DNA from: Bryobacteraceae bacterium
Lineage (GTDB): Bacteria > Acidobacteriota > Terriglobia > Bryobacterales > Bryobacteraceae
Length of the DNA: 64,000 bases
Direction of reading: 5' to 3'
Assembly (NCBI GenBank): GCA_041394945.1
Contig: JAWKHH010000001.1
Span: forward strand, 186,001-250,000
Position numbers and translations under genes: made by a program. The notes beneath the pieces were generated by a model that was not told the origin of the DNA, did not search any database, and saw only the letters and a list, made by a program, of their open reading frames with translations. Positions 60,353-64,000 of the stretch are shown here, one piece after another (the stretch's first letter is position 1; each line of letters begins with the position of its first letter).

Positions 60353-62176
60353 TCACCACGCCGCCGCCGCCGCACGGAACCCGAACGGATCCGCCGCGGA
60401 CTCGATCACCCCCGTGCCCCGCGACAGGATCATCACCGGCGATGACCCGCTCGCCCACTTCGATCGCGTCGAAACCCGGTGCCCTCGCCCCGCCAGATCC
60501 CGCGCCACCGACGCCGGAATCCGCGTATCGAGCAGCAGTTCCCCACGCCCCATCGCATGATTGTCGAACGACGATACCAGGTGCCGCGTCTGGAACCGCG
60601 GCGCCTCCACCGCCTCTTCCACGCCCATCCCGAACTCCACCACGTTCAGGAACAACTGCAGCAGCGCCTGATCCTGGTTATCGCCGCCCGGAGTCGAAAG
60701 CGCCAGCACCGGTTTCCCGCCCTTCGTCACCAGCGTCGGACTCAGCGTAATCCGCGGACGCTTCCCGCCCGCCAGTTCGTTCGGATGCCCCGGCACAAGC
60801 AGGAAACTCTGCGCCCGCTGCGTCAGCGGAATCCCCGTGTCGCCCGCGATTACCGACGGCAGCCATGCCCCCGAAGGCGTCGCCGAAAACATCACGCCGT
60901 CTTTGTCGATCGCATCCACGCACGTCGTATCCCGCGCCATCAGCGCGTCGTCGATCCGCAGGAACACCATCTCCGTTTCCGACGGATGATTCGGCTTCAT
61001 CCCCGGAACGTTCCCCGGCCGGAAATCGATTGACCCGCGCGACCCCACCTCCGCCCGCCGCTCCGCGCCATACTCCTTCGAAAGCAGCCTCTCGGCCGGA
61101 ATCTTCGAAAACTTAGGATCGCCGTAATAAGTATCGCGATCCGCATACGCCAGCTTCAACGCCTCCACCACCCGGTGCAGATACTCGGCCGAGTTGTGCC
61201 GCAGCGTCCGCAGATCCCAACCCTCCAGGATGTTCAACGCCTCGAGCAGCGTCGGACCCTGGCTCCAGAACCCCGGCTTGTACACCTCGTAGCCGCGATA
61301 CGTCGTGGTCGCCGCCTCCTCCGGCTGCAGCTTGAACGCCGCCATGTCGTCGTATCGCAGCAGCCCGTTGTGCTCTTTCACGAACTGGTCGATCTTCTTC
61401 GCGATCTCGCCCCGGTAGAAGTAGTCCCGCACCGCGTCGATCGCCACGGCTCGCGACGCGCCGGATTTCAACGCCCGCTGCTCGGCCTCCACCATTTTCC
61501 GCATCGTTCGCGCCAGGTCCGGCTGCCGGAAAACCTGCCCCGGATACACCAACTGCCCGTTCGGCACGAACACCCGCAGCGACGTCGGCCACAAATCGAA
61601 GAACCGCCGCGACCGTGCGATCGACCCCGCCCGCATCTCGTCGATCGGCATCCCGTCCGCGAGCTCGATCGCGGGCTCCACTGCCTGCTCGAACGACATC
61701 GTCCCGAAGTGTTTCAACGCCACCAGTACCGCGTCCACCATCCCCGGAACCACCGCTGGCATCAGTCCAGCCACCGGAACCATGCCCTTCAAACCGTCCG
61801 GCTCAATCGAATCGGCGAACACCTCGCCCGGCTGCATCCGCCGGTTCCGGAAGAAATCCGCCGTCGCCGCCTTCGGCATCGTCCCGATCCCCGCGATCGA
61901 ATAGACCTTCCCATCCTTCGTCCGGATCAGAATCGGAGCCTCGCCGCCGAATCCAAAATGCGAATACTCCGCCACCGATCCCGCCAGCGTCATCGCCACA
62001 CCCGCGTCCACCGCGTTTCCGCCCTGATGGAAAATCCGCAGCCCCACCTCGGTGCCGTGATCGGTTCCCGCCGCCACGCCGCCGCGAAGTCCGCGCGACA
62101 CCCGCCGCGCCAACGGCTCCCGCTCCTGCGCGCCTACGCCCAGAACGAGGATGAAAATTGCCAGAAAAACACGCAT
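60353..62176 (-). CDS. Gamma-glutamyltransferase family protein (copy 2)
   Basis: 607 residues with signal peptide MRVFLAIFILVLGVGAQ. Nucleophile Thr region ARDTTCVDAIDKDGVMFSAT (about residue 430) and STPGGDNQDQALLQLFLNVV, the Ggt small-chain motif. Clearly diverged from copy 1 at 45713-47479; the residue next to the nucleophile is Thr-Cys rather than Thr-Ser. Exported, autoprocessed Ntn hydrolase for gamma-glutamyl or similar amides. ATG at 62176 chosen for the signal peptide. Confidence 0.88.
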   Translation of the reverse strand: MRVFLAIFILVLGVGAQEREPLARRVSRGLRGGVAAGTDHGTEVGLRIFHQGGNAVDAGVAMTLAGSVAEYSHFGFGGEAPILIRTKDGKVYSIAGIGTMPKAATADFFRNRRMQPGEVFADSIEPDGLKGMVPVAGLMPAVVPGMVDAVLVALKHFGTMSFEQAVEPAIELADGMPIDEMRAGSIARSRRFFDLWPTSLRVFVPNGQLVYPGQVFRQPDLARTMRKMVEAEQRALKSGASRAVAIDAVRDYFYRGEIAKKIDQFVKEHNGLLRYDDMAAFKLQPEEAATTTYRGYEVYKPGFWSQGPTLLEALNILEGWDLRTLRHNSAEYLHRVVEALKLAYADRDTYYGDPKFSKIPAERLLSKEYGAERRAEVGSRGSIDFRPGNVPGMKPNHPSETEMVFLRIDDALMARDTTCVDAIDKDGVMFSATPSGAWLPSVIAGDTGIPLTQRAQSFLLVPGHPNELAGGKRPRITLSPTLVTKGGKPVLALSTPGGDNQDQALLQLFLNVVEFGMGVEEAVEAPRFQTRHLVSSFDNHAMGRGELLLDTRIPASVARDLAGRGHRVSTRSKWASGSSPVMILSRGTGVIESAADPFGFRAAAAAW

Positions 62177-62192
62177 CGCCAACTCTAGCCCA

Positions 62193-62200
62193 AGTATAAT
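62193..62200. promoter_or_regulatory. Overlapping divergent -10 elements (TATAAT / TATACT)
   Basis: Plus-strand TATAAT (62195-62200) points to the small zinc-ribbon gene; minus-strand TATACT (62198-62193) points to the second gamma-glutamyltransferase. Only one polymerase could use the site at a time. No good -35 on either strand. Confidence 0.4.
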
Positions 62201-62233
62201 TGACTCTTGCATTGCGACACGCAAACCTCCCCC

Positions 62234-62389
62234 ATGCGCTTCGAGACCGACGCCGCTGCCCGAGGCGACCACCAAAGTCATGAGCCGATGCTCTTCTGTC
62301 CCGTCTGCAGCCTTCGCCTGCTCGAACGTAAGTGCAAACTCTACTGCGCCCAGTGCGGCTACTACCTGAGCTGCGGCGACTACTACTGA
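62234..62389 (+). CDS. Tiny zinc-ribbon protein
   Basis: 51 residues: FCPVCSLRLLERKCKLYCAQCG followed by YYLSCGDYY (motif split to keep it short: CPVC, then CAQC, then SC). The two CxxC knuckles predict one zinc. Homologues with this size are known as lone zinc-ribbon proteins of unknown function. ATG at 62234 preferred; an upstream TTG at 62207 is possible. Directly precedes a DinB-like gene (8 bp). Confidence 0.72.
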   Translation: MRFETDAAARGDHQSHEPMLFCPVCSLRLLERKCKLYCAQCGYYLSCGDYY

Positions 62390-62397
62390 ACTTAACG

Positions 62398-62877
62398 ATG
62401 TCCGAAATCGCTGAACTCCTCGAGCGCTTCCGCCGCGGACCCGAGTTGCTTGCCGTCGCCACCACCGGCGCCAGCAACCCCGAACTCGACTTCTCGCCGG
62501 GCGAGGGCCAGTGGTCCGCGCGCATGATCGCCGCTCACCTCACCGACTCCGAGTACGTCGGAGCCATGCGCCTCCGCCAGGTCATCGCCGAAACGCATCC
62601 CACCCTCATCGCCTGGGACGAAAAAGCCTGGGCCGCCGGACTCAACTACGGAGCGCGCAAGATCAGCGCGATCGTCGAATCCTTCCGTCGCGTCCGCGGC
62701 GATAACTACGACCTCCTGACGGGCCTCCCCCAAGAAGCCTTCACCCGTACCGGTAATCACACCGAACGCGGCGCAATCACCCTGCACGACCTCCTCCGCA
62801 TCTACGCCGAACACGCCGAAGGCCACGCCCGCCAGATCATGACCGCCCGTCAGGCATACAAGAACCGCGCTAGCTGA
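62398..62877 (+). CDS. DinB-family protein
   Basis: 159 residues, four-helix bundle of the DinB type: GQWSARMIAAHLTDSEYVGAMR (first metal His), the central region with YDLLTGLPQEAFTRTGNH, and LRIYAEHAEGHARQIM with two more His. Members are metal-binding, sometimes thiol S-transferases. More typical of the family than the protein at 944-1447. Follows the tiny zinc-ribbon gene by 8 bp. Confidence 0.86.
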   Translation: MSEIAELLERFRRGPELLAVATTGASNPELDFSPGEGQWSARMIAAHLTDSEYVGAMRLRQVIAETHPTLIAWDEKAWAAGLNYGARKISAIVESFRRVRGDNYDLLTGLPQEAFTRTGNHTERGAITLHDLLRIYAEHAEGHARQIMTARQAYKNRAS

Positions 62878-62962
62878 CCCGCCGCCCGCTCGGTTGAGAT
62901 ATCCTACACAGATATTTGAACGGTGAACCCCGTCGTTCCCGCGCAAGATCCCTTGCCCGGAC

Positions 62963-64000
62963 ATGAACACAACCATCATTCGCCAGCGCGTCGCCGACTT
63001 CCTCAAGTCCCACCCGCCCTTCGATCAGGTCCACAACGACGATCTCCTCCAACTCGCCGGCGCCGGCCGCATCGGCTTCCATGAATCCGAGGAGTTCGTC
63101 TTCCGCCAGGGCGCCGCCCGCGCGCCGTTCGTCTGGGTCATCCAGCAGGGCAAGGTCGAAATCCTCGAAGACACTGCCGCTGGCGAGCAGCTTCGCGACC
63201 TCCTAGGCGAGGGCGACCTCCTGGGCCTCGGCCGCTTCCTCGGCTCGCCGAACTACGTGCACTCAGCCCGCACCGCCAGTGACGTCATCCTCTATGGCTT
63301 CGACGCCACAGCCTTCGCGTCTCTTCTCGAACGCTACCCGGCCATGAGCCGCTTCCTCGAAATCCAGCTCTCGGCCATCAAACGCTACGCCACCGGCGCC
63401 GCGTCGCGCACCACCGCCTCCGCCGGCCCCGCCGATCTCGGCCCCCAAACCTGGCTCGACCATCCGCCGCCATCGCCCGAGTTCCTCGCCCGCCGCCTCG
63501 GCGATCATCCCGCGCTCGACCCTGGCGCGCTTCCCGCCGTCCCCGCCGGCCAATCCGTCGAGCAACTCTGGACCACACTCACCGAGACGCGCGCCGAAGC
63601 CCTCATCATCGGCGACCCCGCCGCCCCCGCCGGCCTCCTCACCGCCGCAGACCTCGCCCTCCTCACCGGCCGCGATCCCCGCGCCATCGCGCTCGCCCTC
63701 GACACCTGGTGCACCGACGCCGATCGCCCCCTCCTCGTCGAACGCGCCCAATCCATCGTCGCCGAATCGTTCACCGCCCCCTGGGCCTTTGACCGCTCCG
63801 CCCGCCTCTTCGAAATCCTCGAACGCGCCGCCGCCCTTAACCTCACCCGCTACGCCGCCCGCGACGCCGGTATCGGCGCCCGCTGGCTTGCCTTCGGAGC
63901 CATGGGACGCGCCGAGCACACCAGCCAGTGGACGCCGCACTTCGGCGCGATCGTGGAATCCTCCACCGGCCCTGCCGCCGACGCCCTGGCCGCGGCCATC
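62963..64000 (+). CDS. Cyclic-nucleotide-binding-domain / DUF294-like protein (3' end outside window)
   Basis: Open to the window edge; 346 codons visible. N-terminal cNMP-binding fold (about residues 30-130): FVFRQGAARAPFVWVIQQGK and EGDLLGLGRFLGSPNY. A CBS-like middle follows (about 180-260). From about 310 a DUF294 nucleotidyltransferase-like part begins, ARWLAFGAMGRAEHTSQW. In active members this G-S-x-G-R segment is followed by a D-Q-D metal motif; here the corresponding TPHFGAIVE has no Asp. Relatives are PII-uridylyltransferase-like signalling proteins. ATG at 62963 chosen because the conserved N-terminus starts just after. Confidence 0.8.
   Translation, partial: MNTTIIRQRVADFLKSHPPFDQVHNDDLLQLAGAGRIGFHESEEFVFRQGAARAPFVWVIQQGKVEILEDTAAGEQLRDLLGEGDLLGLGRFLGSPNYVHSARTASDVILYGFDATAFASLLERYPAMSRFLEIQLSAIKRYATGAASRTTASAGPADLGPQTWLDHPPPSPEFLARRLGDHPALDPGALPAVPAGQSVEQLWTTLTETRAEALIIGDPAAPAGLLTAADLALLTGRDPRAIALALDTWCTDADRPLLVERAQSIVAESFTAPWAFDRSARLFEILERAAALNLTRYAARDAGIGARWLAFGAMGRAEHTSQWTPHFGAIVESSTGPAADALAAAI

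Noticed and set aside
1..64000. CRISPR array, tRNA or rRNA genes, insertion sequences
   Set aside because: No regularly spaced repeats, no cloverleaf with conserved arms and no transposase-like protein or terminal repeats were seen; small RNAs cannot be excluded by eye.

Overview
The window looks like chromosomal DNA of an acidobacterium, most likely from the Solibacter/Bryobacter group. The reasons are high G+C, an Oar-type TonB-dependent receptor with a carboxypeptidase-regulatory-like N-terminus (48422-51976), a PadR regulator beside a protein with a permease-prefix segment, several Tat-targeted enzymes, a PEP-CTERM-like protein, and very compact coding. Lipopolysaccharide heptose genes (gmhB, rfaE1) point to a Gram-negative envelope. 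This assignment is an inference from gene content; no rRNA or tRNA gene was seen.

Layout. 1-2464: end of a TPR protein, gmhB, a DinB-like protein and heptose kinase. 2563-7654: a tight nucleoside-salvage operon (pyrimidine-nucleoside phosphorylase, CNT transporter, purine nucleoside phosphorylase, cytidine deaminase, amidohydrolase of the MTA/SAH deaminase type). 7820-8575: PEP-CTERM-like secreted protein. 8644-14857 (minus): a complete coxSLMDEG set for a form II CO-dehydrogenase-like molybdenum hydroxylase, with an enolase-superfamily enzyme upstream. 16120-18977: PhoD-like phosphatase, NfeD-like membrane protein and a small secreted Cys/His protein. 19118-23508: polysaccharide export protein, tyrosine autokinase and a MurJ-like flippase. 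23517-27847: a run of zinc-ribbon, membrane and very acidic proteins of unknown purpose. 27892-32152 (minus): leuABCD. 32370-35271 (minus): M20 peptidase, GCS2-type ligase and gamma-glutamylcyclotransferase-like protein. 35528-38598: PadR pair and a divergent ABC exporter. 38679-44141 (minus): GT9-like protein, mtnP, a MeaB/methylmalonyl-CoA epimerase fusion, acyl-CoA dehydrogenase and a Tat oxidoreductase. 44186-45712: acetyltransferase, a decayed toxin-antitoxin-like pair and a DUF3224 protein. 45713-55385: gamma-glutamyltransferase, a catalytically degenerate aldo/keto reductase, the TonB receptor, an unpaired SecD-like protein and a SIR2-domain protein. 55623-64000: roadblock-like protein, tctCBA, PPOX, DUF72, a second gamma-glutamyltransferase, a tiny zinc ribbon, a DinB protein and the start of a cNMP-binding protein.

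How the genes work together. Most of the window is housekeeping and carbon/nitrogen salvage: nucleosides are imported and split, leucine is made de novo, CO-dehydrogenase-like and acyl-CoA/propionyl-CoA enzymes handle small carbon compounds, and gamma-glutamyl compounds are made and degraded. The parts least explained by known biology are the zinc-ribbon cluster (including a metallopeptidase-like protein whose HExxH has become RExxH), the SIR2 protein with an unidentified C-terminal domain and a glutamine where the SIR2 histidine is expected, and the MeaB-epimerase fusion. Many leading genes carry a TAnnnT hexamer only 7-16 nt before the start codon, which suggests widespread leaderless or nearly leaderless transcripts.
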